Source: an uncultured Marinicella sp.
GTDB lineage: Bacteria; Pseudomonadota; Gammaproteobacteria; Xanthomonadales; Marinicellaceae
DNA length: 64,000 nucleotides
Direction of reading: 5' to 3'
NCBI GenBank assembly: GCA_947502595.1
Contig: CANNAM010000006.1
Location: 1 to 64,000 of the forward strand
In this document: positions 8,632-17,090 of the stretch, in pieces
How the letters are laid out: each line of letters starts with the position of its first letter
How positions within the stretch are numbered: position 1 is the first letter of the stretch
Program-made: the position numbers and the translations under genes
Notes under the pieces: model-generated
Told to the model about the DNA's origin: nothing
Databases searched by the model: none
What the model saw: the letters and a program-made list of their open reading frames with translations, nothing else

Positions 8632-9259
8632 CCAACAAATCCTGGTTCAAGGGCGCACTATTCAAAATAACCTCATGCAAAGTGATGTCAGTTGTGTTGT
8701 TGGTTGGGTCGATGATTTGTATTTGGCTGATGCCACGTGGCTGATCAGTCTCACCGGTGTTGCCTTTTATCACCAATGCTTGCAGGGCTTTTTTAATGAT
8801 TGGGGATTTGGCCAGTAAAGTCACTTGCCAATCGTGGCTTTCGGCTGATAATGAAACTGCTTGAACACTGAACTGACTTTCCACTCGGTCCAACTGAGAA
8901 CTGAGTAGTTCAGTTAAAATACCTGCCACAGCTTGCATTTGAACATCAGTGACTTTTTTGTTTTGATAGAATTGATTGGTTTTAAATATACCTTGAGGGT
9001 TGATTTTAGTTTTGGCCCATATAGGTGATGTGATTTCCCAAATCATGCCATGTGATTTGGCAAATTTTATTTTGCCTTTGGACACCAATGACTTGGAAAA
9101 ATGTTGCAGCTTTTTTTCTTGGGTAAAGTCGGCCTCAAAATAAGCCACATCTGCATAGGCTTGGTGTAAATGATCAACCAGTTGGTCTTGACTGGCATGT
9201 GATGCCAAAGCCAATAACAACAAACAAATTATGCTGAATTTATGCGCCACAGTAAGCAT
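8618..9259 (-). CDS. LolA-like outer membrane lipid/lipoprotein carrier
   Basis: 213 residues. A signal peptide (FSIICLLLLALASHAS) is followed by a LolA-like opening with the FEADFTQEKKL segment and a later region matching the periplasmic carrier fold. LolA proteins shuttle hydrophobic cargo across the periplasm. Sitting directly in front of the exporter gene, this paralogue probably carries the aryl polyene lipid rather than lipoproteins. The start at 9259 puts the signal peptide at the N-terminus; an upstream in-frame start at 9319 would place 20 Cys-rich residues before it and is unlikely. The ribosome binding site is weak, and the gene overlaps the thioesterase stop by 20 bases. Confidence 0.75.
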   Translation of the reverse strand: MLTVAHKFSIICLLLLALASHASQDQLVDHLHQAYADVAYFEADFTQEKKLQHFSKSLVSKGKIKFAKSHGMIWEITSPIWAKTKINPQGIFKTNQFYQNKKVTDVQMQAVAGILTELLSSQLDRVESQFSVQAVSLSAESHDWQVTLLAKSPIIKKALQALVIKGNTGETDQPRGISQIQIIDPTNNTTDITLHEVILNSAPLNQDLLDVFQ

Positions 9260-9659
9260 CAATCTTTTGTTGCAATATTGAAGGGGACAGCAAGGACATT
9301 TCACCACTTTGGTTATCAACCGCCACTTGCTTGGTGTAACCTTTACTTAATTTTTCATTGCTCAGTTTATCCCAAAACTCAAAATCGACCTTTAATCCAT
9401 ATTCTGATTCTGTGATTTTGGACTCAACTCGAATGATTTGTTTAAACTTCAATGGCTTGATGTATTTCAAATGTAACTCTATCACTGGCCATGTGTAGCC
9501 AGAAGCCTGCATTTGCTGGTAGTTATAATCCAATAAATCCAGCAGTTCACAACGCGCTTGCTCCATGTACTTGACATAATGACCATGCCACACAATATGC
9601 AACGCATCTACATCATAGAACGGAACTTGTATTTCTGTGCTGCAAGTTACTTCAGTCAT
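9240..9659 (-). CDS. Hot-dog acyl-CoA/ACP thioesterase (ApeK-like)
   Basis: 139 residues of the 4-hydroxybenzoyl-CoA thioesterase/YbgC type. The catalytic region YDVDALHIVWHGHYVKYME carries the first Asp and the HxxWHGxY motif. ApeK is the thioesterase of APE clusters. The start at 9659 overlaps the ammonia-lyase stop by 8 bases and gives the family length. It may free mis-primed or finished chains from the carrier protein. Confidence 0.82.
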   Translation of the reverse strand: MTEVTCSTEIQVPFYDVDALHIVWHGHYVKYMEQARCELLDLLDYNYQQMQASGYTWPVIELHLKYIKPLKFKQIIRVESKITESEYGLKVDFEFWDKLSNEKLSKGYTKQVAVDNQSGEMSLLSPSILQQKIDAYCGA

Positions 9660-11202
9660 ACAAGGCCCAACGTTGTTGTTGAATGGCCTGAACAACGGTA
9701 TTGATGTCCTTATCCATGGCACGGTCCTGTTCTAAGAAAGGTGTTATCTCGCTGCAGTGTTGGATGAAATCTTGTAACCCTGGGTTCAGGCCATCACGCG
9801 AAAGTTGCTGGGCCTTGATCCTCAGTTGCACGCCTTGTACCGCAGCCATTAAGGCAGCAGCAGTGGTTTGTTCAGTCAATTGCAGCACCCGCAAACAATC
9901 TCGAGCGGCTATGGTTCCCATGCTCACTTTGTCCTGATTATGACTTTCTGTAGAGCGTGAAAAAACCGATGCAGGCATGGTCAGCTTCAAGGCTTCTGCG
10001 GTCCACGCTGAACAAGCAATCTGGACGGCCTTAAAACCATGGTTGATGGCTTGCACATCAGCACCAGCCCCGGTCAAGTTTCTGGGCAAACCATGATTGA
10101 ATTTTACATCCACCAGCAAAGCCATTTGGCGGTCCATTAAATCCGATAAGTTGGCCACATTGTTTTTCATTGCATCCATCACAAAAGCAATGTGACCACC
10201 ATAAAAGTGTCCACCATGGTGAATGCTTCGGTTTTCTGCATTGATGATTGGGTTGTCATTGGCGCTGTTCAGTTCGTTTTCAATGGTGTGTTTATACCAA
10301 GGCAATATATCCTCTAATACACCAATCACATGTGGTGCACAGCGAATAGAATAGCGTTCTTGCAAACGCCCTGAATCATATAAGGAAGTATCGGTTTTAA
10401 GGTCTTCTCTCACCCTCTTGGCCACCAACTGCTGACCCTGATGTGGTTTGACTGAAAACAAAAACTCATCAAAATGCTGTGGGTTAGAGCCCAAAGCAAT
10501 GGCGGCCAAAGCCGTTACACGGGCATTTAACCGAGACAAGTATTCAGCCCGATGGTAGGCTTCAATTGCCAATGCAGTCATCACTGCAGTACCATTCATT
10601 ATGGCCAAACCTTCTTTGGGTTTAAGCGTCAATGGTTTGATGCCTGCTTTAGCAAATGCTTCAGCTGTGGCAACAATTTGACCTTGGTAATAGACTTCAC
10701 GCTCCCCACACAACACCGCAGCAATATAAGACAGTGGCGTTAAATCACCACTGGCGCCCACAGAGCCTTCTTCTGGTATCACCGGGATGATGTCATTATT
10801 CAGCAAACTTGCCAGTTGTTCAAGCAAACAATAACGCACGCCTGACACCCCTTGGCACAAAGACACCAAGCGCACAGCCAGCACCATCCTTGCTTGCTGT
10901 TCACTCAACATTCGACCGGTGCCACAGCCGTGAAAGGTGTATAAATTTTTAGGCATTTGCATGGCCAATGATTCACTGACTGGTACATCACAAGAATCAC
11001 CAAAGCCAGTGGTGACACCATATATCACACCTTCTTCTGTCAACAATTGAGCCAAAAACTCAGCGCCTTTATTGATTCTTTCCACAAACTCAGGTGCAGC
11101 ACTTAACGCACATTCAGCACCCTGCTGAGCCAAGTTCACTATTTGAGTAAGGGTGGCCTTGTTCGCACCAATATTTATTGAGTTATCCTTCATAAGGGTC
11201 AT
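9652..11202 (-). CDS. Aromatic amino acid ammonia-lyase (HAL/TAL/PAL family)
   Basis: 516 residues, normal for bacterial members. GSVGASGDLTP contains the Ala-Ser-Gly that cyclises to the MIO electrophile (residues 150-152 from this start). YGVTTGFGDS supplies the catalytic tyrosine loop, and NDNPI and SRSTESHNQD match the conserved core. At the substrate-selectivity position the pair reads Phe-His (TFHGCG), neither the Ser-His of typical histidine lyases nor the His-Leu of typical tyrosine lyases. I infer it makes an aryl-acrylate starter such as coumarate for the polyene. The ATG at 11202 overlaps the acyltransferase TGA (ATGA). Confidence 0.85.
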   Translation of the reverse strand: MTLMKDNSINIGANKATLTQIVNLAQQGAECALSAAPEFVERINKGAEFLAQLLTEEGVIYGVTTGFGDSCDVPVSESLAMQMPKNLYTFHGCGTGRMLSEQQARMVLAVRLVSLCQGVSGVRYCLLEQLASLLNNDIIPVIPEEGSVGASGDLTPLSYIAAVLCGEREVYYQGQIVATAEAFAKAGIKPLTLKPKEGLAIMNGTAVMTALAIEAYHRAEYLSRLNARVTALAAIALGSNPQHFDEFLFSVKPHQGQQLVAKRVREDLKTDTSLYDSGRLQERYSIRCAPHVIGVLEDILPWYKHTIENELNSANDNPIINAENRSIHHGGHFYGGHIAFVMDAMKNNVANLSDLMDRQMALLVDVKFNHGLPRNLTGAGADVQAINHGFKAVQIACSAWTAEALKLTMPASVFSRSTESHNQDKVSMGTIAARDCLRVLQLTEQTTAAALMAAVQGVQLRIKAQQLSRDGLNPGLQDFIQHCSEITPFLEQDRAMDKDINTVVQAIQQQRWALYD

Positions 11203-12146
11203 TCTTTGTGCCAAAAATCATGGAAATTGTACCATTGTAATGGAGCCAGTTTAAGCTGACGTTCAAGGGTGTGTATATAGTGTTGTGCATGCTGTTGTAA
11301 AACCAGCTGCTTGTTGTTCCGTCCAAAGGATATTTTATTGGCCAATGATTCAAACACCACTTGATAGCCTGCACCTTGCTTGGTACAAAACAAACCGATC
11401 AAAGGACAACCCAGCACCTTAGCCAATACATAAGGTCCAATCGGAACCTTCGCAGCTTCACCTAAAAAATCAACCTCAACCACACCTTTTTCGTTGTTCA
11501 CGGGTATTCTGTCTCCCGCAATAACCACAAACTCACCCGCTTCAACTTTCTCTTTCAACTCAATGGCCATTTGCATGTTCATGGCATCGCCTTGAATCAC
11601 TGACAAGGCGTATTCTGGGTTGAATTTTTTAATCGCCTGGGTGAATTTTTTGGCATTTTTAGTGTGCATGAACACATTAAATACTGCCCCCTTGTTGGCC
11701 CCAGATGCCATCCGCGAGACTTCAAAATTACCCACATGAGAAACCACAATCACAGCCCCTTGATTTTTGTTTCTTAAATCCAAAAATACTTGGTTGTTTA
11801 CTTTAGTGAGTTTAAATTTACTGACTTTACCTTGCCATGCAGCCATTCGATCTACAATTCCAAAGCCAAAGTTAAAGAATATTTTCAGCACATGCCACTG
11901 TGAAGCTTCTGGCGCAGCTGGGAAATAGGCATTGAGGCGAACTAAATAAGCCTTGAGGTTGCTTCGGGCTGTACCATTGAACAGATAAAAATACAGCAAC
12001 ACCGGCGACATGAATAATTTACATACAGTGGCACCAAGTAGTTTAAAGGAGTAGAGCAAAAATAAGATACCCAGCAATGAGCCACGTTCATCCGTTTGCG
12101 CCCAATGCTTGGCTTTATCCCTTGGTTCAGTTGGTGCTGGTTTCAT
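11199..12146 (-). CDS. LpxL/HtrB-like lysophospholipid acyltransferase
   Basis: 315 residues of the LPLAT superfamily (lipid A acyltransferase type). VVVSHVGNFEVSRM supplies the HxxxxE catalytic motif and VVIAGDRIPV the later substrate-binding motif; a hydrophobic N-terminal stretch (LLGILFLLYSFKLLG) would tether it to the inner membrane. In E. coli, as I recall, the equivalent ApeJ is one protein with an N-terminal glycosyltransferase and this domain; here the two are separate genes overlapping by ATGA. Together they should build the lipid or sugar part that anchors the polyene. Confidence 0.82.
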   Translation of the reverse strand: MKPAPTEPRDKAKHWAQTDERGSLLGILFLLYSFKLLGATVCKLFMSPVLLYFYLFNGTARSNLKAYLVRLNAYFPAAPEASQWHVLKIFFNFGFGIVDRMAAWQGKVSKFKLTKVNNQVFLDLRNKNQGAVIVVSHVGNFEVSRMASGANKGAVFNVFMHTKNAKKFTQAIKKFNPEYALSVIQGDAMNMQMAIELKEKVEAGEFVVIAGDRIPVNNEKGVVEVDFLGEAAKVPIGPYVLAKVLGCPLIGLFCTKQGAGYQVVFESLANKISFGRNNKQLVLQQHAQHYIHTLERQLKLAPLQWYNFHDFWHKE

Positions 12147-12892
12147 CGGTAGTCATGGCCAAATATTTTACGGTACAACATCACAGGTGATCGCAACAAC
12201 ATACCAAAGAACAATTTTGTGTGCATCCAACTGATTCCTGCATTGTCTTTGAACGCCCTGAAATTAGATGGCACATCTTCATGGTAAACCACTTTGGTGG
12301 GTAAGTTAATGATCCGCACCTGGTCCCAATACAGTCGCACCAAAACTTCGGTATCAAAATTCATGCGACTGCCAAGCTTTCTGCGTCGAATCAACTTTAC
12401 AGTAGCTGCCAATGGGTATGAGCGAAAGCCGCACATTGAATCTGCAATGTCAAAAGACCAGGTGTTGATCCATACCCATACATGCGTCAGGTAGCGGGCA
12501 TAATAACGCGCCTTGTTAACCGATTGGTCATATTCTGGAACGCCACAAATTAAGGCTTTTGGGTGTTGTTTCGAGCGTGCCATGAATGCAGGCACATCCT
12601 GCATGTCATGTTGGTAGTCGGCATCAATTTGAATGGCATGAGAAAAGCCTGCATCATAGGCATGAGACAAACCAGCCATCACTGCACCACCTTTGCCTAA
12701 GTTTTCCGGCAAGGTCAATAAGGTTAGGCTGTCATACTGAGCTACAATGGCTGCAATTTTCTGTCGAGAACAGGGCTCGCTGCCATCATCAACCATGATG
12801 ATTGGCACTGCATAAATCGACAGGTCAGCAAGCAATTCTGCCAATTTATGGTGGTGATTATATACTGGAATAACAATACAAAATTGAGTCAT
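12143..12892 (-). CDS. Family 2 glycosyltransferase of the aryl polyene operon
   Basis: 249 residues with a GT-A fold: CIVIPVYNHHHKLAELL at the start, MVDDGS for the nucleotide, and IDADYQHD as the DxD metal-binding motif with the following QxD-like acid. No membrane segments apart from a weak C-terminal hydrophobic patch. It overlaps the dehydratase upstream and the acyltransferase downstream by ATGA junctions, so the two are almost certainly made together as a split ApeJ equivalent. The sugar donor is not known. Confidence 0.84.
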   Translation of the reverse strand: MTQFCIVIPVYNHHHKLAELLADLSIYAVPIIMVDDGSEPCSRQKIAAIVAQYDSLTLLTLPENLGKGGAVMAGLSHAYDAGFSHAIQIDADYQHDMQDVPAFMARSKQHPKALICGVPEYDQSVNKARYYARYLTHVWVWINTWSFDIADSMCGFRSYPLAATVKLIRRRKLGSRMNFDTEVLVRLYWDQVRIINLPTKVVYHEDVPSNFRAFKDNAGISWMHTKLFFGMLLRSPVMLYRKIFGHDYR

Positions 12893-13254
12893 GCTTGGGT
12901 ACCCTGTTTAAATACAAACACACCTTTGGACTTGAGCTGGCCTGCAGCCATATATTTAAACTCCACTTGGTCTTTATTAATATGGTGTTGAATATACAGT
13001 TCTGTGTCAGAGTTTGGAGCAATTGGCGATTTAAATTTCAGCTGCCTTAAGCCAACAAATTCACCGTTCACCCTTAGATACCGCTCGGTAATTTTTTTCA
13101 CAATATACAGCTGGGCCACCGCAGGCATGATGGGCAATTGCGCAAAATGACCATCAAAAAAATCCAAATCAGCAGCTAGCTGCAAGTTAATTTGAATAGT
13201 GTGGGTTTCAGCCGTTTGCTGCTGGTTTGTCAGTGTATATTCAGGTAACTTCAC
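12889..13254 (-). CDS. Small hot-dog 3-hydroxyacyl-ACP dehydratase (ApeI-like)
   Basis: 121 residues of the FabZ/FabA fold. DFFDGHFAQLPIMPAVAQL holds the catalytic histidine (GHF) followed by the proline-rich turn. Its C-terminal half (LRQLKFKSPIAPNSD) matches FabZ-type beta strands. In APE systems ApeI pairs with ApeP. It starts inside the acyl-ACP synthetase stop (ATGA). Confidence 0.85.
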   Translation of the reverse strand: MKLPEYTLTNQQQTAETHTIQINLQLAADLDFFDGHFAQLPIMPAVAQLYIVKKITERYLRVNGEFVGLRQLKFKSPIAPNSDTELYIQHHINKDQVEFKYMAAGQLKSKGVFVFKQGTQA

Positions 13255-14585
13255 TGCAACCTCCGCTGTATGTCAGCAACTGTGCGCTTTCCCTGGGTGT
13301 TTTCTAATGGCTCAGTAGTGAATGCAATGCGCCGTGGTATGGCCACTTGTTCAAGTTGCGCAGCCAATTGTTGCTTGATTCTTTGTTTGAATTTCAAAGC
13401 ACCTTGCTGCTGCAGCTGATGCTCTCCAGCTGCACTCAAGAGCAACAATGCTGCCAGGTATTCTCTGCCCTCTTCGAGTTTAATCACAGCAGCATCCTCA
13501 ATCCACTCAAGGGCAACCAGCTGTTGTTCAACGCGTTGTAAAGCAATGCGCTTTTCTTCAACCTTAACGATGCGATCTTGTCTGCCAAGTAATTTAAATC
13601 CATCCTCACTGACAACCACCCTGTCCTCAGTAGACAACCAATCGTTGTGGCAGCAAAAAGGTGACTTGACCCACAACACCCCTGCTTTGACTCGCGATTG
13701 CACTGCTGAAAACAGTTGCCATGATTGATTCAATTGTCGGTAAGCAATACCGCCAGTCTCACTGCTGCCATAGACCTGAGTGATGCGGGCATTCAGTATT
13801 TGTTCTGCACGCTGTTGGGCTTGATCAGACAAAACACCGCCCGATGAAAAGACTTGCAGTAATTGACCCTTGGTAGGACTTTGAGGCTGGTAGCCAGCAT
13901 GCAGGCGTTTTAAAAACGCTGGGCTTGAGACCAACACAACATGCGGGTAACTGGCCAATAAATCTGCAATAGATTCTTCGAAAGGAATGATTTTATGCCA
14001 AATGACGTGTCCATTAAGCACTGGCCAAAGCAGTTTAAACAATAGGCCATAAATGTGTTGGTGAGAGACCGTGGCAGCAAACAGTGTACCGGCAGGGATT
14101 GGACCTAATTTGCCAGCTAAAGTGGCTTGTAATTCCGCTACTTCAGCCAGTAATTGCTCAATCTGACGACTGACCCGCTTGGGTTTTCCGGTGCTGCCAG
14201 AGGTGTAAATAATCACTTCAAAACCGCTGCCAATATGTAAAGGAGTAATAGGTTTTACTGATGAAAAGTCAAAGCTTTGCGCGCCTGGTAAATCACCAAC
14301 AAACCAGTCGGCAGTAATCGCTTGTGTGAAGTCCTGGGTGTTATTGGCTGGTAAAATCAGGTTCACACCAGTACAAGCGCAGGCCATGAATGTGGTGAGA
14401 AATAATTCAGTATCAGCGGTATACAAAACACAGGATTTGACTTCAGCTGCGCGCAATTTAGCTTGTACACCAGCCACCCTGTGGATTAAATCAGCAGTAT
14501 TAAGTGTGTAAGCACCACCACTGATAACCACTTGTTCTGATGGCTGATTAAACCAATGACCTAGACTGACTATGGGTTGGCTCAT
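13251..14585 (-). CDS. AMP-forming acyl-ACP/aryl synthetase (ApeH-like)
   Basis: 444 residues of the ANL superfamily. The P-loop-like IYTSGSTGKPKR motif is near residue 125, followed by VYGSSETGG and the hinge LLGRQDRIVKVEEKRI. ApeH activates the aryl starter (4-hydroxybenzoate in E. coli-type systems) with ATP and loads it on the carrier protein. The protein is shorter than most CoA ligases, as expected for ApeH. ATGA overlaps join it to both neighbours. The nearby ammonia-lyase makes a cinnamate-type starter possible instead. Confidence 0.84.
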   Translation of the reverse strand: MSQPIVSLGHWFNQPSEQVVISGGAYTLNTADLIHRVAGVQAKLRAAEVKSCVLYTADTELFLTTFMACACTGVNLILPANNTQDFTQAITADWFVGDLPGAQSFDFSSVKPITPLHIGSGFEVIIYTSGSTGKPKRVSRQIEQLLAEVAELQATLAGKLGPIPAGTLFAATVSHQHIYGLLFKLLWPVLNGHVIWHKIIPFEESIADLLASYPHVVLVSSPAFLKRLHAGYQPQSPTKGQLLQVFSSGGVLSDQAQQRAEQILNARITQVYGSSETGGIAYRQLNQSWQLFSAVQSRVKAGVLWVKSPFCCHNDWLSTEDRVVVSEDGFKLLGRQDRIVKVEEKRIALQRVEQQLVALEWIEDAAVIKLEEGREYLAALLLLSAAGEHQLQQQGALKFKQRIKQQLAAQLEQVAIPRRIAFTTEPLENTQGKRTVADIQRRLQ

Positions 14586-15148
14586 GGTAGCCGCCTCATC
14601 ACCACCAAATGGCGGTACAACAACTCGCCCAGCCCCAAAGCGCCCATCAATAGGTAGCTGATTAAGCCGTTATATAACATCCACTGTTTATCACTGCTGA
14701 ACAGCAAAGTATAGGTTGAGAACATGGCATTGAGCACAAAAAAACCACACCAAACACTGGTCAGTTTTTGCATGTACAGTTGTTTTTCGGGACCGATGTT
14801 TGTTTCGCGTATTTCAGCAAATCGCTGAATCATGGATTTATCAGTCCATAAACTACTGGCAAACACATAAAACAGCGTAACACTGATGGCTATGGGGTAT
14901 ATTTTGAACCAAACTTGTTGCTCAAAAATCATTGCTAAAACAGCAAATAGCAACAGCAGTACTGCACCAATAAAGCCCATTTTAAAATGTTTACTTGGCT
15001 GGACATTAATCACAGACAAACGCAGTATGGCGACCACCATCACCACCAAGGCCACTTGCCAAAACTTAAAATACAACAATCCAAAATAAATGACAAAAGG
15101 GTACGCAAGAACAATGATTGCCAGTATGAGGCGAATCAAGGTTTTCAT
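14582..15148 (-). CDS. COG4648-like membrane protein (ApeG-like)
   Basis: 188 residues with about five membrane helices (residues 5-25, 30-48, 57-72, 80-97, 135-180) and short basic loops. This is the conserved small membrane protein between the carrier proteins and the acyl-ACP synthetase in aryl polyene clusters; its biochemical role is unknown. Stop overlaps the ApeH-like start, and it begins one base after the carrier-protein stop. Confidence 0.75.
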   Translation of the reverse strand: MKTLIRLILAIIVLAYPFVIYFGLLYFKFWQVALVVMVVAILRLSVINVQPSKHFKMGFIGAVLLLLFAVLAMIFEQQVWFKIYPIAISVTLFYVFASSLWTDKSMIQRFAEIRETNIGPEKQLYMQKLTSVWCGFFVLNAMFSTYTLLFSSDKQWMLYNGLISYLLMGALGLGELLYRHLVVMRRLP

Positions 15149-15149
15149 A

Positions 15150-15392
15150 TCAGTCTATCATTTGTTCGGCAGTATCGACCAAATCTTGAACGGTGCGCAC
15201 TTTTTTAAAATCTTCTGGGTTGACGCGCTTGCCGGTGATTTCGGTTATTTTCACAGCCAAATCAACAGCATCAATACTGTCTAAATCTAAATCTTCATAC
15301 AAATTAGCGGTGGGTTGAATTTCAGCCTCGTCCAGCTCAAATAAATCAACCATGGTGGCTTTGAGCACTGCTAATATTTCAGCCTTATTCAT
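15150..15392 (-). CDS. Acyl carrier protein (ApeF-like)
   Basis: 80 residues. LDLDSIDAVDL is the phosphopantetheine site with its modified serine, and EDFKKVRTVQDLVDTAEQ is the closing helix. It carries the growing chain. It follows the first carrier protein by three bases. Two carrier proteins in a row match the ApeE/ApeF pair. Confidence 0.88.
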   Translation of the reverse strand: MNKAEILAVLKATMVDLFELDEAEIQPTANLYEDLDLDSIDAVDLAVKITEITGKRVNPEDFKKVRTVQDLVDTAEQMID

Positions 15393-15395
15393 GAT

Positions 15396-15659
15396 TCAGT
15401 TCCCTTGTTTTGTGGTGATAAATTCTGCCAATGACTTAACTGAGAAAAAATACTTTTTGATGTCTTCCTCAGCCTCATTTTTTACCGATACTTGGTATTT
15501 ATTTTTCAATGCCACACCCAGCTCTAGAGCATCTATTGAATCCAAGCCCAAGCCTTCATCAAACAAAGGGGCGTCGGTTTCAATATCCGATGCTTCCATG
15601 TCATCAAGAACCAGTGCTTCAATGATCAGTTCTTTTAACTCAACAATTAGTTTTTCCAA
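15396..15659 (-). CDS. Acyl carrier protein (ApeE-like), TTG start
   Basis: About 87 residues. GLGLDSIDALELGV is the phosphopantetheine site, in an acidic helix typical of ACPs. The start I favour is TTG at 15659, because AGGAG lies exactly seven bases in front of it. A GTG at 15674 is in frame but precedes that ribosome binding site. It overlaps the acyltransferase stop by 20 bases. Confidence 0.85.
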   Translation of the reverse strand: MEKLIVELKELIIEALVLDDMEASDIETDAPLFDEGLGLDSIDALELGVALKNKYQVSVKNEAEEDIKKYFFSVKSLAEFITTKQGN

Positions 15660-16428
15660 TTTGTAACTCCTCACAATAGTAATCCAGCAACATGTGATTC
15701 AATTGCCGTGATTGAATACTTAGTGCTTCTTGACTGTCCACAATGCCAGCGACTTCCAACTCACTGCCCACATCAATCGTAAAATGGGGTTTCGAAGCAG
15801 GGATTCTATACCATTTCTGGCCTTTTGCTAACATACGCGGCGTACATTTTATCGTAATTGGTAGGATATTGTGCTGTGCTTTTAGGGCAATCAAGGCCGC
15901 ACCTCTTTTGAACTTTAATTTTTGCAGGTTTTTAGTCCTTGTCCCTTCTGGGAATATCAACAAATTACGACCTGCAGACAATGCACCTACACAACTGTCC
16001 AGTAGTTGTTCAGGGGTGTTGTTTTCAATATATCCAGCCGCCAGTAAAGGGCCTTTGGTGAACACATTTTGGGCCAATTTAGATTTAACCACACAGTCTG
16101 ACTGTTTAAGCATTGATAACAATATAGCCACATCGATCAAGGTTGGGTGATTAGCAACCATATACAAGCCTGATGATTTAAGCCGTTCTTGGTGATGCAC
16201 CTCGATAGAAAATATGCCCAAACTGCGCATCAACCAAACAAAAAACTTGAAGCTCCAATGAATGACCAATTGACCATAGTATTGCCTGTTGTGCTTGTTG
16301 GTGAATAGCAACAACAAAGGATAGGCCAATATTCCAATCAATAAACCACCGATGCCAAACACCATGAATGAGAAGCCAGTAGCCAACACGCGCCAACAAT
16401 AGTTCAAATGCTTCAATGCCTTTCCCAT
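15640..16428 (-). CDS. 1-acylglycerol-3-phosphate-type acyltransferase (ApeD position)
   Basis: 262 residues of the PlsC family. Two N-terminal membrane helices (about residues 10-40) precede NHPTLIDVAIL, the HxxxxD catalytic motif, and FPEGTRTKN, the acyl-acceptor motif. It probably acylates the glycerol or sugar part of the final polyene lipid. ATG at 16428 was chosen; TTG at 16434 is equally close, and neither has a clear ribosome binding site. It overlaps the chain-length-factor gene by about 16 bases, so translation is likely coupled. Confidence 0.82.
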   Translation of the reverse strand: MGKALKHLNYCWRVLATGFSFMVFGIGGLLIGILAYPLLLLFTNKHNRQYYGQLVIHWSFKFFVWLMRSLGIFSIEVHHQERLKSSGLYMVANHPTLIDVAILLSMLKQSDCVVKSKLAQNVFTKGPLLAAGYIENNTPEQLLDSCVGALSAGRNLLIFPEGTRTKNLQKLKFKRGAALIALKAQHNILPITIKCTPRMLAKGQKWYRIPASKPHFTIDVGSELEVAGIVDSQEALSIQSRQLNHMLLDYYCEELQIGKTNC

Positions 16429-17090
16429 AACCAACTGAGCCTGGCGTATTGGTGGACAAATCTGTTGCTGTCACCTTGCAAAAAAGCCAATTGTTTTTTG
16501 ATGTGTGTATTACTTTGGTCTGCTGGAATGGATGGTTTCGCCGGAGGTTCATGCCTCAAGCTGATGCTGTCACCTGCAGTGACAATCAACTTCAGTACCA
16601 CGCCCAAATCAGACGTCACATTCAACTGCTTGAATTCTGTTACTGTTGGTTCTTCAAAATACATGACCTTAATTGCTGGGTACTGTTTAAGCAAACTGAC
16701 CGCTTCTAATACAGCCATTTCTACCACCCCACTCATGCTGTCTATTACAGTGTAAGGACTGTGATCCTGTCGCACCACTGACAACAAGCCTGGGATGGCA
16801 TTGTGTACAGACATGCTGAACAATGCCGGTGATAAATCACCACCAAATTGTCTGATTAATTTAATAGTTCGTGTGAGCTCACTGTTCTTACTGGCATAGA
16901 CTGTTGGCATGTGAGCATCTGCATCTGACAACTCATACATGGCTTTGGCCATGATTGGCATTCGCCTTTTAACCATCGCCCCCACCCCAGCCATAGCAGG
17001 CACACCATTCAAGCAAGCTGGGAATGCAGCCAACTCACCCTCGCCAGATAAATCCCATGCTGCCCATTGTTCAATAGAAAACTTTTGCAT
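16413..17090 (-). CDS. Beta-ketoacyl synthase-like chain length factor (ApeC-like)
   Basis: 225 residues matching the N-terminal half of a ketosynthase. The region where the nucleophile would be reads VIDSMSGVVEM, with no cysteine, so it should not condense on its own. In APE systems ApeC forms a heterodimer with ApeO and sets chain length. FSIEQWAAWDLSGEG is the typical opening. It is the first gene of the operon, 119 bases from the divergent gene at 17210. ATG at 17090 fits the family; TTG at 17105 adds five residues. A PsrA-consensus-like inverted repeat lies directly in front of the ATG. Confidence 0.82.
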   Translation of the reverse strand: MQKFSIEQWAAWDLSGEGELAAFPACLNGVPAMAGVGAMVKRRMPIMAKAMYELSDADAHMPTVYASKNSELTRTIKLIRQFGGDLSPALFSMSVHNAIPGLLSVVRQDHSPYTVIDSMSGVVEMAVLEAVSLLKQYPAIKVMYFEEPTVTEFKQLNVTSDLGVVLKLIVTAGDSISLRHEPPAKPSIPADQSNTHIKKQLAFLQGDSNRFVHQYARLSWLWERH

